In this document: positions 27,201 through 39,900 of the stretch, piece after piece
Layout of the letters: the number at the start of each line of letters is the position of its first letter
How positions within the stretch are numbered: position 1 is the stretch's first letter
Source of the DNA: Bugulina stolonifera
Taxonomy: Eukaryota; Bryozoa; Gymnolaemata; Cheilostomatida; Bugulidae
Length of the DNA: 64,000 nt
Direction: 5' to 3'
Assembly (NCBI GenBank): GCA_935421135.1
Contig: OW285193.1
Coordinates: 16,974,099-17,038,098 of the forward strand
Position numbers and translations under genes: made by a program
The notes under the pieces: generated by a model
What the model saw: only the letters and a program-made list of their open reading frames with translations
Database searches by the model: none
What the model was told of the DNA's origin: nothing

Positions 27201-30200
27201 AATTATAGTTGGTGAGGTGGTGTGGGGAACATATCTGGTGTTTTTGTCAATTTAGTTTTAGCATGAAATAATTTTGGATCCAGATTCGCAACCAAGCAGT
27301 ATTTATCTGTCAAACCCAACGGTTGCGCATCCTACACTATTTACAGTTTAGATTGGTAGCAGTCCCCCCCCCCCCCAACTGATAGTGTAATATATACATG
27401 TATAACTGTTATATAAACTGATAGTGTAATGTGTATAACTGTTTTAGAGAAGAGTCTACCAACTGTGTACACTAATGCCAGGAAACAGCTTCTCATATAC
27501 AGTCCACCAGCTATTCTCACTCTTCATCTAAAGAGGTTCCAACAGAATGGTTACACTTTCAGTAAAGTTAATAGACATGTAGAGTTCTCTATATCACTGG
27601 ACCTCGCTCCCTTCTGCTCCACCCTTTCCCAGGTAAGTGTTGGGCATGAGGTTACTCTGCTAACACCACTTCGGTTAGGTTAATCTGTAAACCAGGGGAC
27701 ACAACTTCAGTTGTGTTTGGTTCATCTCCAAGCCTTATTCCAACCATGTACATGACTGTATTTAAGTGTTGCTGAGATGTTGTCATAGCTGAACCATATC
27801 AGCTGCATCACCACAATGAATTACCAGAGTCTAGTTACTGTAACAATCGTTAAGTGATTGTTTACTTGGGTGACAGACTAACTGCTACAATTCAACCATC
27901 CATTACACAGCATCATTTGGCAGGATGTTTTGTTTTTCCATGAAAGTGTGATGAAATGGAAAGCTGGGGTTCTAGTATCTGACCTTCATAGCTCACCTAT
28001 ATGTAACTAGATAGGGTAGTGTCAGCAAAAGTGATAATTGTTTGTGTGGGCCTGGGAGAGTGTCATATGTACCCTCATATCAACAGCATAATAGTATAGT
28101 TAGCTGTATCTACGCAATGGGTGGATATTTATGGCGAATCATCTCAGTTACATGTTTACGCAAACCTGATTGGCCAACATACTGGTCTAATAGATAAATA
28201 GCATACAATTATCACACATTTTGGAAGTTATGTAATAGGTGTTGTTCCACATTTAGTTAGGTGTAACAGTTTCACAGTTCTATCTGATGTACTCTAATCT
28301 CTTAGTACATTGTGAGGTTGTTATCTCAAGCTAAAACATGTATAAACATGTATAATATGTATATACATCATGTATTATACTACGCTCTTCACATAGTAGG
28401 GGCAAGCAAATGTGTGTTTATATTTAACTTCACACTTGATTAGTAGATTAAGGAGCTATAACCTAAGTGTTGTATTGGTTAGATACATTGATCTACAAAC
28501 CAATATTGACCCTCCATTAGGTGTGGTATCACCTATACTGGGATATAGTATCATATGTTGTGGGGTGTTAGACCAATGTCATGGTATATTATGCCTCACA
28601 TATATTTCAGTATTAGTACTAACGTAGAGCACAACAGAATACCCTGACTAACTACACCTGCTAGTCTGTGAAATAAACTCATAACTATAAAGAAATGAAA
28701 CAAGTTAATGACATCTTTGTTACTTTAACACTCGATTGGAGTTGTGTGCTCATAGATTGTCCATTAAAACTGTCACCAGTGAGAGAGAGTTGCAATGGTA
28801 ACATGATTGTGTGTGTATGTTACAGGGTGTTGAGGCTGGACAGACTAGTGTTAACTATCTTCTGTTTGGAGTAGTAGAGCACAGTGGAAGACTAAATGGT
28901 GGCCATTATACCGCCTATGTTAGACATAGATCCTCTGCTACGCTGCATAAGAATATGCTACAGGTAGGTGCCAGCAGGTGCTCGCCAACTCCCTGCTCAG
29001 TACACTTAAAAGTTGCCTTCCCTTGGTTACATGTAATACATACTATTATTATGCTGTACTATACTATGTTATAGTCTATATAATATATTATACCATTTGT
29101 TACAGAAATCACTGAGTAATCAGACCCCATTAACTGTGCTATTGGAGCGTGTGGCCAGCTTACAAACAGAGATGGAGATTAGAGATATGGTGGATGGGTA
29201 TGTACTGCAGTGTGCTGTGTTACTGTTGTACTGTGTGTACCTGTAGTGTGTACCTGTAGTGTGTACCTGTAGTGTGTACCTGTAGTGTGTACCTGTAGTG
29301 TGTACCTGTAGTGTGTACCTGTAGTGTGAAATGTGTGGTGTGTACATTTGGTGTGTGTAGCCAATGACTTGCTGTTATGGTAGTAGAGTAGGTATTGGTT
29401 ATTTAGTTTATTTTCCAAATATGGAATGCATATAGGAGAGCAAACTGATAAATAGAGCAGTCTGAGAGCGAAATGGTTGTATTTGATTGCAATTATAGCC
29501 GTGTTGGAGGTGATCACCTTGCTGTATGTGACCTATCCACTGTCTATGCCCTACATAGCCTGCTCATCTAACTTTCTACTGTTTATTCTCACCAGTATTC
29601 CCATTGATTTGCAACGTGATATCACCTTTCATTATCGCAGCATTAATTACTGTCATGTAATGCAGTGTTTGTGCAAGCATGTACACAGAGCTTTACAATA
29701 AATGCAGCATCTATCATTGTGTTTAGATATACTGCATCTCATTCAACTTCAATGTTATGAACCTAAATTATAGATTCTTTTGTGTCATTAGCCCTGAGGC
29801 TAGGGAGTACCCACCCACTCCTTTAGTTTATAGGTATTACTTGTACTTAACATATAGCTCTGCCAAATCTTTGGTGTTGTCTTCTCCTTCTTACAGTTAT
29901 GTATATACATAATAATTATATACCTATATATTATGTATACACACAATCTGATTACAGTGTATTGTTTTCGGTGTTTGGCACCTCATCAGTGCAACTCAGA
30001 GATATACCTAGGAGCACACCTTAGCAATACTGTATATTTACAGCAAGGCGTATTTAAAAGGTGTGGCATACACTGAACCAGAGAATTGCACAAGGCCAGC
30101 AGTTCAGTGTATCCCCCAGTAGAGTGCTCTAGATATTGGTATATTATTATAATATGCATGTATGTAAATGTATATAAAATAATATATTATATCATTGGTT

Positions 30201-30394
30201 ACAGCACTGAGTGCTCCAAAGAAGAAATGACCTCTACTGACATCAACGGCATTGGAGCTCATTGTGAGCAGATCAAAGCCCAACAACCTCTACATAGATG
30301 GTATCATATATCAGACACGCATGTGAAGGAAGTGAGTGAGAGATCAGTGCTTAGTTCTCAGGCTTACCTGCTCTTCTATGAAAGAGTTAGTTAA
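21257..30394 (+). CDS. USP16: USP16/USP45-like ubiquitin carboxyl-terminal hydrolase
   Basis: Sixteen exons in consistent phase: 21257-21353, 21754-21851, 22244-22327, 22492-22595, 22961-23204, 23333-23527, 24045-24275, 24371-24544, 25025-25204, 25464-25749, 25993-26042, 26692-26935, 27448-27632, 28826-28963, 29106-29197, 30205-30394; 863 residues (human USP16 is 823). This is a thiol protease that removes ubiquitin; USP16 acts on histone H2A and USP45 on ERCC1. The N-terminal ZnF-UBP domain keeps its ligands: C41, H43, C64, C67, C87, C90, C95, H103, H107, H112/H116, C129, C132. The USP core shows the Cys box [11 protein letters not shown] (Cys218), [12 protein letters not shown], structural CxxC pairs at 404/407 and 647/650, the His box GGHYTAYV (His751) and WYHISDTHV (Asp838), ending [11 protein letters not shown] Ser/Thr-rich insert lies around 470-570. 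USP16 versus USP45 cannot be decided here. Confidence 0.96.
23536..23627. repeat. 27-bp tandem repeat in USP16-like intron 6
   Basis: About three copies of a 27-base unit (acatgtagtagcagtagcca plus ttggttt), starting just after the exon 6 donor. It is intronic, and its open frames are not coding. Confidence 0.7.
26469..26650. repeat. 27-bp tandem repeat in USP16-like intron 11
   Basis: Six to seven copies of tgtactatttgtatattata plus tactatg. It lies 40 bases before the exon 12 acceptor, so the array probably forms much of the region around the branch site. Open frames here (Cys/Tyr/Val-rich) are produced by the repeat. Confidence 0.85.
29233..29328. repeat. 13-bp tandem repeat in USP16-like intron 15
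   Basis: About seven copies of tgtgtacctgtag, starting some 35 bases after the exon 15 donor. Each unit contains an acctgtag word that looks weakly like a splice acceptor, but the following sequence is not coding. Confidence 0.85.
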
Positions 30395-31983
30395 TGATTG
30401 GCTAATTCTAGGTTAGTGTTATATCATACTGTAACTCCGCTATACATAGTGATGAAAATATGCAATATTATCTATAACGTTTTATTATATGGATCAAATT
30501 TATTAGGCAAAAATGTAATTTTGTGCTACAATACTATGGATTGTAAGAGCAGGTTTGCACCATGCAGTATGTAGCTAGGTATGAAGTACTAGCATCACTG
30601 TGACATTACTATTACTAAATGTAGTAAGTACTGTCAACTGATGAATGAGAACACAGTAATGTTAGTTTTGGTATAATTAGCAGCTGGTTGAATGGTAGAC
30701 ACTTCCCTATTAATACCATTCTAATACACAGGTGTTTGATGTAGGCAAATTGACTGAACTCTTGTTTTTACCCATTTTCTATAGGTTCTAATGCACTGTG
30801 TTACTAGTATTTGGTGTTGTAGTTATCCACTCTTGTTTATCAGATAAAAGAAGATAACTTCAAAATGTAAATTGTGTAATCTTGCATGGTGTCTTATGGG
30901 ATTGAACATATGGTCAGTTTGAATCATTCAGCTGTATCAGTAGTGTCTACCTTTCTTAGATTATCAGCTGTGTACATGGCATGGTAATGTTCTATATCAG
31001 TGATATCTGTAGGAATATGTATTTCTTATATTAAAAATGTGATGATTTTCTATAATCACTTCTTTCTCATAGCTGTTATCTATTATTTATAATTATTATA
31101 ATAAACTAGAAGCAACCCTGAAGAATGTGTTCTATTGGGCTGAGACCCCCCTCCCCCCCCCCCCCCCATTGAAATGCTATTAATATTCTATTGCAGTCTC
31201 TGATATGCACTTGGGGTGATACTGTGCTATCCTATGAGATTGTCTGGACAGTTTTTCTGGGATATAATTATACAATGGGCAGTCAGTGTAGCCCTGAGTA
31301 GGGATACTCCACGCCTCTCATGCCATGAGTTACTGGCATGTCATTTTATTTATTTATTTCATTTGTTTAACAACAAGATAAGATAACAAACCTCTGCTAA
31401 ATATAATTGACACTAAGGAGTAGTCTGCCCATGTCTACTGAATGATGCAGGAGTAGGTAACCCCAAGTCATGTAGGATTAAACTGTTCGTTATTAGCAGC
31501 ACGGTTCTATATTGATATTGCAAAAAGATTAGCATTGCTGTTGAAATGGTTGTTAAAATGTGCAACCATGTTCAAGTATTATTTTCTAGACTTAGATTGT
31601 AGCTAGACAGCAAACTACTTTATTGCAAGTGTACATGTATAGTATAGTAGATTAGAGAGTAATATGATTATAATTACATGTATAATAACATTATTATCAC
31701 TATATTTGCAATATCCCTTAATTTACCAACAAAATTTTCAAGAATTTAACAAAAATAATTTCAATTATTAGTATGAATTATATGTTTTTAACATATTTTA
31801 CAAGTATGGGTTTGAATCGATACTTACATAACTAATAATTTGGGGGTAATAATATATTAGTGGTAAAACAGGACGTTAGGCGGCAGGCCTACTAAACATT
31901 GTGCAGTAATAATAGTGTTAAAATATAATTGTTATACTACATGTACATATTGTATAATATTGTCATTATTGGGAACACTGTTA
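30395..31983. other. Convergent intergenic region
   Basis: This lies between the stops of the USP16-like gene (+) and the unrecognised gene on the minus strand. It should hold both 3' untranslated regions. An aataaa hexamer occurs near 31100 on the plus strand. A C-rich tract of about 20 bases lies at 31148-31169. No gene seen. Confidence 0.4.
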
Positions 31984-34900
31984 TTAAGCCTTTTCTAATG
32001 ACTTGAGAAAGTCCTCTAATTTCTTTTGTAGTGTAACATTTGGTTTGACCTTGAGTGACCTCTCTATCTTCCTATTATTCATCTCCACTAGCATACAGAG
32101 TGCAGATTTTCTAGAGTTGGTTGAGAATGCTCCATTCAGCAAATTTTTACCAATACCTGCAGTCGAATCCGCTGGTATAGATCTTTTGAGAAATCCGAGT
32201 CGCCGAGACGTTGCAATATCGTATTTATGTCTTTCTTGTGGTCGAATATATCTTATAGAATCTTTGCAGTCTGCACGCGTTCCATCTGGATTAAGAATGA
32301 TCTGAGTTCGTCTCACAGACTTCCTTTCAAATTCATCCATACGTTGGATGTTTCCAGAATGAAGTCCACTATCGTCTGATTCAGCCAAGAGAGACTTGTG
32401 ATCATCATCATTGAGATATGTAACTTTGCTAATATGTGAGTGTGTGTATCCAGGTACAGACTGTGATCTTACGATGATTGGTCTAGTAGCTAGCGGGTGG
32501 CCTGCAGAACCTACTGTTAATTGCCGAGCTACTATTTTAGATTCAACTGTAGCTGGTTTATCTTCTTGGCTTGTCTTACTTTGTGTAGGCATGAGTGTTG
32601 GAAGTTGTTGGATTTTCCTTGACACTGCATGTATTGGTTCTGTCTGGTCTAAAGATCGCAATGGCACTTGCCATCTTGCTTTCAGAATGTGACTAAAATA
32701 TTATAATAATTCAAGAGCATTTTATGTTGGCCAACATGCATTCAATGGTTTGGTGAAAATGACATCATTATGATAAAGCGGCTCAGATTTTTACCAATAT
32801 AATGGCAACTTGCTCTCCTTAGATCAATGAATTTGCCTTTGTAACTGTATTGAGTGAAACTACACTATATTTACACTAATCTACCATATTGACACGTGAA
32901 GAGGTATCACCATATCCTAAACAATTAAACAATCTCAACTATCCCATTTGTTTTTATGATTTGTTTTAATTGAACCTGCTTGACTACTGTGTTTGCATAT
33001 ATTGCCAATTCACACATTATCGCTCGTTGTATCCTGTCAGATTTGTGTAAATAATTAACATTGGGCATGCTATTCACACTATTTTATCCATTGTCAGCTT
33101 TTTCAAACGAGATATTAGAGAAAGTTTTGTTTTACCACTCGAATGTTACAGAGGTCGCATGTTACAGAGGTTGTTTTTAGATATGGCAGGAGTCAGTTCT
33201 CAATAACCAATCAGAGTTAAAATGTCTATGAGTGTGTTTTGTTGGCTAATGAAAGCTGTTCAGTTGAACTATTGAACTTTATAGTCTTGAGCTTACTAAA
33301 GTTTGACAGAATAGACTGCCGTATAAAACTTGCGCGTTTAAATTTAGATACCAAATTATAGAGTACAACAATTTCATGCTTCATGTCTTCACAAATGCCA
33401 AATACAGTTGACTTTCTTTGAGATGAAGGTGGGTGCATGTTTCAACAAATGAATAAAAATCAATATGGTTTCCGTATTGGCATAGTGCATAATATCCTAT
33501 TATGTTTCGCATCATTTTGTTTTCTTACTACTTCAAGCAGTATTGTATGGCATCTACAGTTAGCTCTATACTATCATAATATAAGAGTTCGTACCTAAAA
33601 GTTTTACTTCTTTTTTCCATTTACCCTCAACCTCATAATTGTAATATTTATTACAATGCTCACAAAATAGCAAAATATGACACATTTTCCTAGAGCTCGT
33701 AGTTTCCTGGTTAGTACACATGGTCTATTACATCCAATAAAGTAAAAGGTACATCACTAATATACATGTATATTCTAATCTCAAACTCGGGTTGGCATTA
33801 CTAATAAATACAGTAGATGGGCGCACAATGATGGAAGCAGAGAAGGGTGTTCATGGATTTCAACACCTGGTTATCTGTTATGTGTACTGATATCAATTGA
33901 CAACTACATGTAGATGTTCTGCAGAGAATGATAAGCCGACCAAACTGCATTAAGGACTATCATTGTTATGATATATTCGGGGGTTTCAAGTTGCCCTCAA
34001 AAGTAGACAATAATGCACGTTGGGTAACATTAGATAACATAATACACCTTAGGTAACGTCATGCAATAGGGAACATACAATGTAACATACTATATAATAT
34101 TATATATTAGGTAGCATATGTATACAGTATTAGGCAACATATACATGTACATTAGGTAGCATGTTACACTGTATATACATGTCCGTTAGGTAACATAATT
34201 ATACATTAGGTAACATATATACATTAGGTAACATACAGTATATACATGTACATTAGGTAACGTATAAACATTAGGTGACATACGAGTATACTATAGGTAA
34301 CATATTATAGTTGGCTACTTAGATTAGGTCAGCACCTACACCAGTTACTTGTCTGAAAATCATTGGGTATTGAGGCCTATCTGACTTCACTCTGCTAATT
34401 TTAACTTGACATCTCAGCCAACTGATATCTAAGGAATTGCCCAAAATGGCTATACAAAGATCAAATTTGCTTGAGAGTCAATCCCTCTATAAGGTATATT
34501 ATACTGGTTGTTGAGAAATTCTTGCCATGTTTTGAGTTGCGGCCAAGATCACTTCAATTCTTATTGTCTTTGCGACCTAAATTTCAGGCACAGGTAACCT
34601 TGCTAAAAAATCTTCTGACATACATTCGTCACAAAGTCGCGAACACAACGACCTGGGCCGGAAGCAAAATCTTCATTTGCGCTCAAAAATTCCAAGTGTG
34701 CTAATGAGCTAGGGATGGTTTTCTCCGACCAAGCAAGATCCCGGGCCAATAGCCATTTGGGCCTAGGCCCAACGCCCATCTTTGAATTTTTATTTGCGAC
34801 CCAGGTCGGTCCAAGAGGTAGCAAAGACACTATCTAAGGATTTTTCAAATGTTTTTTCTATTATAGACTTACAAGTCATAACACAACCATGTAAGCAGGG

Positions 34901-35476
34901 AACAGATGATTGCGGTTTGTAACACTCTTCTGGTGTAAATTACCTGTGGCGACGCAAGTCCGAAGCCTCTTTTTGAGAGCAGACAACTCCTGATTTGCTC
35001 CTCCCAGACGACTGTCTAAACTTTGTTAAATCATCGTTAACTGTGATTATATCATGTGTAGACCTCTCATGCTTCTTAACCTGTTAATCAGTAAAGGGAT
35101 ATCTATTTAGGTAAGAGCAATAATGTCAGAATGCGGCTGTTAGCACCTGCTACTCACTACAGCATTTCTATACTTCAAGTAGCTGCTGCTACACATAACA
35201 CGTTTTACAGTTTCCAATGGGTTAAACTACCATCTTATCTCCAGAGTGCTAGGTTTCACATAAATGTAGGTGGATAGACCTAAATTTAAGGCATCATTGA
35301 TTATTCCAAAGCGAGCAGCAGCATAGGCCTACCTGTCTCATGTTTAGAGTTCCTATTATACTGCTCAGCTTCTGTCTCTCTATGTTGTTACGAGATATAA
35401 CTTTCATTTCCTTTTGGAGTTTAGACATCTTGTGACACAGGAACCCTTTAGGACTGGCTAATGTTAGATCGTACTC
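31984..35476 (-). CDS. Unrecognised basic protein, 3' exons (5' end uncertain)
   Basis: Three exons join in phase: 35476-35333 (48 codons), 35080-34944 and 32692-31984, with GT donors and AG acceptors, giving 329 residues; upstream exons may be missing. I do not recognise the family. The first exon reads like a short amphipathic, coiled-coil-prone helix (KMSKLQKEMKVISRNNIERQ), followed by a KKHERSTHD segment. The middle is Ser/Thr/Pro-rich and probably disordered. The C-terminus is basic (ERKSVRRTQIILNPDGTRAD, then RRLGFLKRSIP) and ends in a short helix, LQKKLEDFLKSLEKA. There is no signal peptide or membrane segment. A Met at 35428 could be the start if the acceptor before 35476 is not used. 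The gene is convergent with the USP16-like gene and in tandem with the oxygenase. The long in-frame last exon and the phase match are the main support. Confidence 0.7.
34000..34310. repeat. Degenerate acattaggtaacat repeat in an intron
   Basis: Many imperfect copies of an attaggtaacata word with variable spacing, mixed with tatacatgta words. It lies inside the 32693-34943 intron of the unrecognised minus-strand gene. The unit is about 14-28 bases and irregular. Confidence 0.6.
34650..34818 (-). repeat. Dispersed repeat, copy 2
   Basis: The second, inverted copy of the repeat at 10132-10310, more GC-rich than its surroundings and lying in an intron. The shared core on the minus strand starts cctcttggaccgacctggg and includes ttgcttggtcgg. 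Similarity may continue beyond these bounds. Confidence 0.55.
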
Positions 35477-35567
35477 CTATAGGACTTAAATAGTGTCAGG
35501 TTGTACTCCTATAGGACTTAGATAGTGTCAGGTCATACTCCTATAGGACTTAGATAGTGTCAGGCTC
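35472..35567. repeat. 32-bp tandem repeat carrying an acceptor-like site
   Basis: Three 32-base copies (starting 35472, 35504 and 35536) of tactcctataggacttagat followed by agtgtcaggt. On the minus strand each unit reads ctaagtcctatag then gagta, like a branch-point word followed by a 3' splice site. The copy nearest the gene supplies the acceptor in my model of the first known exon of the unrecognised gene. Confidence 0.8.
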
Positions 35568-36479
35568 AGGCAGTGTCGGCTCTAAGATATTGCCATAGAG
35601 AAAATGAGAATCGTAATAGGACGTGCTGCATGTACATGTACATCATTATACTGTGTAAAGTAGGCCTATCAAGTGATGTTATTTTATTCAAAGATTTTTA
35701 ATACTGTATTTCTCAATTGAGCCGTCACATCAATGAAAATATCCATAGGTTCTTCTCTGCCTTTGTACTTACTTCTTTATATTAATTTCAGCATGTACTT
35801 GTGCTTGTACAAGTAAAAACATGCAGTATCTCTTAGGGTCTAGAATTAAGAATTATGTACCTATATGGCTTTTGTTTTACTGAAGTTTTATTATATTCTT
35901 TTGATACATTATTTATGAATTATCTTTGTAGAAATTACAGCATTGTTATTATACAAAATCTATGTTCTAAGAATACCAGTTTCAAACCTACCGTGAACTT
36001 CAGCAATGCAATCTAGAGCAATTCCTGTGTTATAATTTGTTATCTACACAAGTATTATAGCCAAAGCCTATATCACTAATGCCAGCCTATTACATTGGCT
36101 CTCTGCTAATATCCACAAATCAAATGTATGTACTATGTAATATTGTTTACTTTGGAGCACGATGAATCAAACATTATAATATACCTTTTAAAACATAGAA
36201 AATTAAATGGCACATTAAAATAATTCATTAATAGCAAATATTCTAACCATTCAATACATTACACATACATCATGTGCTACTTGTGCAGTATAATATAAAC
36301 TGGGGTTAAAATTTAAGAGTGTTATCCTTCTGACTGTCCTCACATTAGTTCTATTTGATTTTGATTCTATACCATTCCTGCATCTAAGACTATATTATCC
36401 TACAATTAGTTATTTGGTGGTCACTACCTAGACACTTCAAGTCTATTAACTCAAAGCATTCACTTCAAGTCGGTACTAC

Positions 36480-36855
36480 TCAAGTCACTGCTATTCATAT
36501 CAAGTCATTAGTCAAGTCACTATAATTCATATCAAGTCATTACCCAAGTCACTATAATTCATATCAAGTCATTACCCAAGTCACTATAATTCATATCAAG
36601 TCATTACCCAAGTCACTACTATTCATATCAAGTCATTGGTCAAGTCACTATTCATATCAAGTCATTAGCCAAATCACTACAATTCATATCAAGTCATTAG
36701 CCAGGTCACTACAATCCATATCAAGTCATTAGCCAAGTCACTACAATTCATATCAAGTCATTAGCCAAGTCACTACAATTCATATCAAGTCATTAGCCAG
36801 GTCACTACAATCCATATCAAGTCATTAGCCAAGTCACTACAATTCATATCAACAC
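36480..36855. repeat. 32-bp minisatellite, about 12 copies
   Basis: Tandem units of 32 bases containing tcatatcaagtcattagcca and agtcactacaat, with variants (tacccaagtc, ggtcaagtc, one shortened unit). It lies between the 3' end of the oxygenase gene and the unrecognised gene. No unique spacers, so not CRISPR. Confidence 0.9.
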
Positions 36856-36978
36856 ACCAGAATTTTAAACTAATATTACAACATTACAAAATCTAAGAAA
36901 GCTAACTTAATGTACTAGTACATGTAGGTTAACTAAGTATGATATGTAGCCTATTGCTTTTTCTCTGTGATGGGTAAC

Positions 36979-39900
36979 CTATTCTCTTCTGTACTCTTTA
37001 AACAGTTTGTTACGACTTATAGTGTGATCCATAAATGTTTTAACTGGGTACTTTCTTTCTTCGTTTGGCAAGAAAATCTTGGAATCTATCTTGGCAGTAT
37101 AATTTCCATTGAAGAAGTATGGGACAGATAGTCTTTCTGTATTACCCAACTTGACTCTGTGGTAGGTAGCCTATAAACAATAGAATACAACAGTCTACAA
37201 CATGTACTTGTACATTGTTTGTGTGTATAACATTTACCATGAGTTGTGACTTGCAATCATTTTGCAACTTTTGACTTTCTAAGATATTTTTTATTGTAAT
37301 ATTAAAGATACAACTCCCTATTATTATACCAGCATATACATGTATATTATAAGATGAATAGAGCAGGCAACTCTTGAATTTGTACAGATCTAGAGTAGAC
37401 AACTTCACAAAATACATTATAATATTATAACCTAGCGACATTGGCAAGAAAACTACTGTTAGTTATCAATATACTCTTACATTTACATTCATATATGTAT
37501 ATGCACATTACCTCACTATATAGCTATTTACTACATTGCAATGGTTTATTTATGTAGTCACATTTTACATTATACATGTAGCGTACACATCATAGGAAAA
37601 TTTATTGATAACCATGTAACTATTATACTTTAAATGCATGTACAAATGCTACAATGTCTAAACACTAAAATCTCACTGGAAATACAGTATTTTATACTTT
37701 CTAAACCAGGGGTTCCCAACCTTTTTTAGCCTAAGTACCCCTTAGCAGTCATGTAGCAAGCAATGTACCCCTTTGCAAAACTGTGTTTAATCAAGGATTT
37801 CTTTGGTTTAATTCATTTAATATTCCATGTGTGCATTATCAAAATGTGTCACTTAAAGAAGTAAATATTGTAAATACAGTATGGTATGAAATAATCTTTA
37901 TTAGTGATGCACGGTGTTTCAGTTTTTCAGGTTTTTTTTTTCGGTTCAAAAACCATGAAAACTTAAAATGCAAACCGAAACCGAATGTAGCGGTTCGGTA
38001 CAGTTCAGTTTTAAAATTCAAACCGCACTTGGCCGCTTAGCGCACCCACTTTCGATAATGGCTGGTGGTGCGAACACGTGAATTCATGTTATGCTTTTTT
38101 CAATCCTTATAATTCGATGTCATCCTTTGAATCGAGACTTAGCTGCAACCATCATTTTTACCCAGCAGTGGTTATTTATTGTAGTTTCACTCAATTCTAG
38201 TAGTCTTACTTGCATATTGTTATAAATTGTTAATTGTTAATTATTAAACGAAATTAAAATGGCCACCATTTTTATGCTTCTTCAAATCCTTATAATGCAA
38301 TGTTATCCTTGGAATACAGACTTAGCTGCAGCCATCATTGTCACTCAGTGATGACTTACTGTAGGTTCACTCAATTCTAGTAGTCATAGTTGCATCTTAT
38401 TATAACTAATTAGTATTTAATAATCACAATTTATTAAAACAATGCCCACCATTTTAATTAAAAGCAAAGTGTGACAACTCCCAAGATTGAGTATTTAATT
38501 TTCGTTTCGATTAGGTGTTTTTTCCTGAATTTAAAAAACCAAATTAAACTGAGGGGTGAGAAGACAACTTCGATATCAGCAAAGAAACTGAATGCACATG
38601 GAAAACTAAATTGCCCACCACTAATCACTTTATTCATTATCATTCATTAACTTTCATAGATTGTAGTGTTTTGTGGCTGTCACACTGGTTTAGCTCAACT
38701 TCAATTATATCAGTGAGCAATTTGATGTTTAGTTCAATAGTAGATAATAATAATTCATAATTGATAGTTCTATAACTGAAAATTACTGTTAAAAATGTAT
38801 TGTACCCCCTAGAATTCTAAAATGTACCCCAGGTTGGGAACCCCTGTTCTAAACGGAAGTGCAAGGTTTCTAACTTTTAATTCTCCATTGCGGAACATGT
38901 AATACATAAGACAACAGAAGTTATCTTGAAGTAATGGTACCAAGTTCTACTGTGAGGAATAAAGGAGATTCATCATTTAGGTGGGGTGGGGATGTCTAAC
39001 TTTGGGTGGGGTACCACAATATGACTTAAAAAATCAGGGAGTAACCTGTGGAATCAGGGAGACTTGGTAGGTCTGCATGAAGGGATACTTGGTGTTAGCA
39101 GAGCCATTGACTCAATGGCTCTGGGTGTTAGGAGCTAAATATCATCAGGTGGGATGTCAGGTGGAACATGAGGTGAGACATCAGGCAAGACATGAGGTAG
39201 GACACTAGGCGAGACATCAAATGAGGTGGGACACTCAAGGTGCAATGCTAATGCTCTAAGCACATCACTTATCATGTACTGATCATTCGTGAGCATCTGC
39301 AGGGCAAGTCCTGTATTAATTACAAAAGCCTTCCTATTACAAGGTACGTCATGCCAGGTTTTGCTCTTTGGATCTTGAACTTGTAAACCTTTTAATGTAA
39401 ACTGTTTGTGTTAGACAACCAGGTCAGCAAATGATACTAATTGTGGTATGCATGCATCAGACATGACACTTGACAGCTGACAGGTGGTTTCCATTCTAGG
39501 TTTAGTGTAGCCCAGAGCCATTGAATAGAGTTGCGACAACTGAGCCGGAAACAGATATGCATAGTTCCAAACAATGGCATGCGGTCCCATTGATTATCAT
39601 TGAAAAATCTGACTTGACATTTTTATTTCCAATTTATTTGATAGGGAATAGTGCTATATAGACAAATAATATATCAAAAGATAGCTTAGGAACTAGGCTT
39701 TCATCCTATATAATTTATAATAAAGTTATTTCTGTACTCCACCCACTAGTGGCAGTTTTCTCCAATTTTTATTTGCTAGGAGAAAAGACTACACAAATTT
39801 AATTGCTTTACAATGAATGAATTTTGCTAGGACCATATTGTGACCACAGAAGATGTTTTTACCAGTTGCGATAACAAAACTAATGACTTGGGTGTCAATA

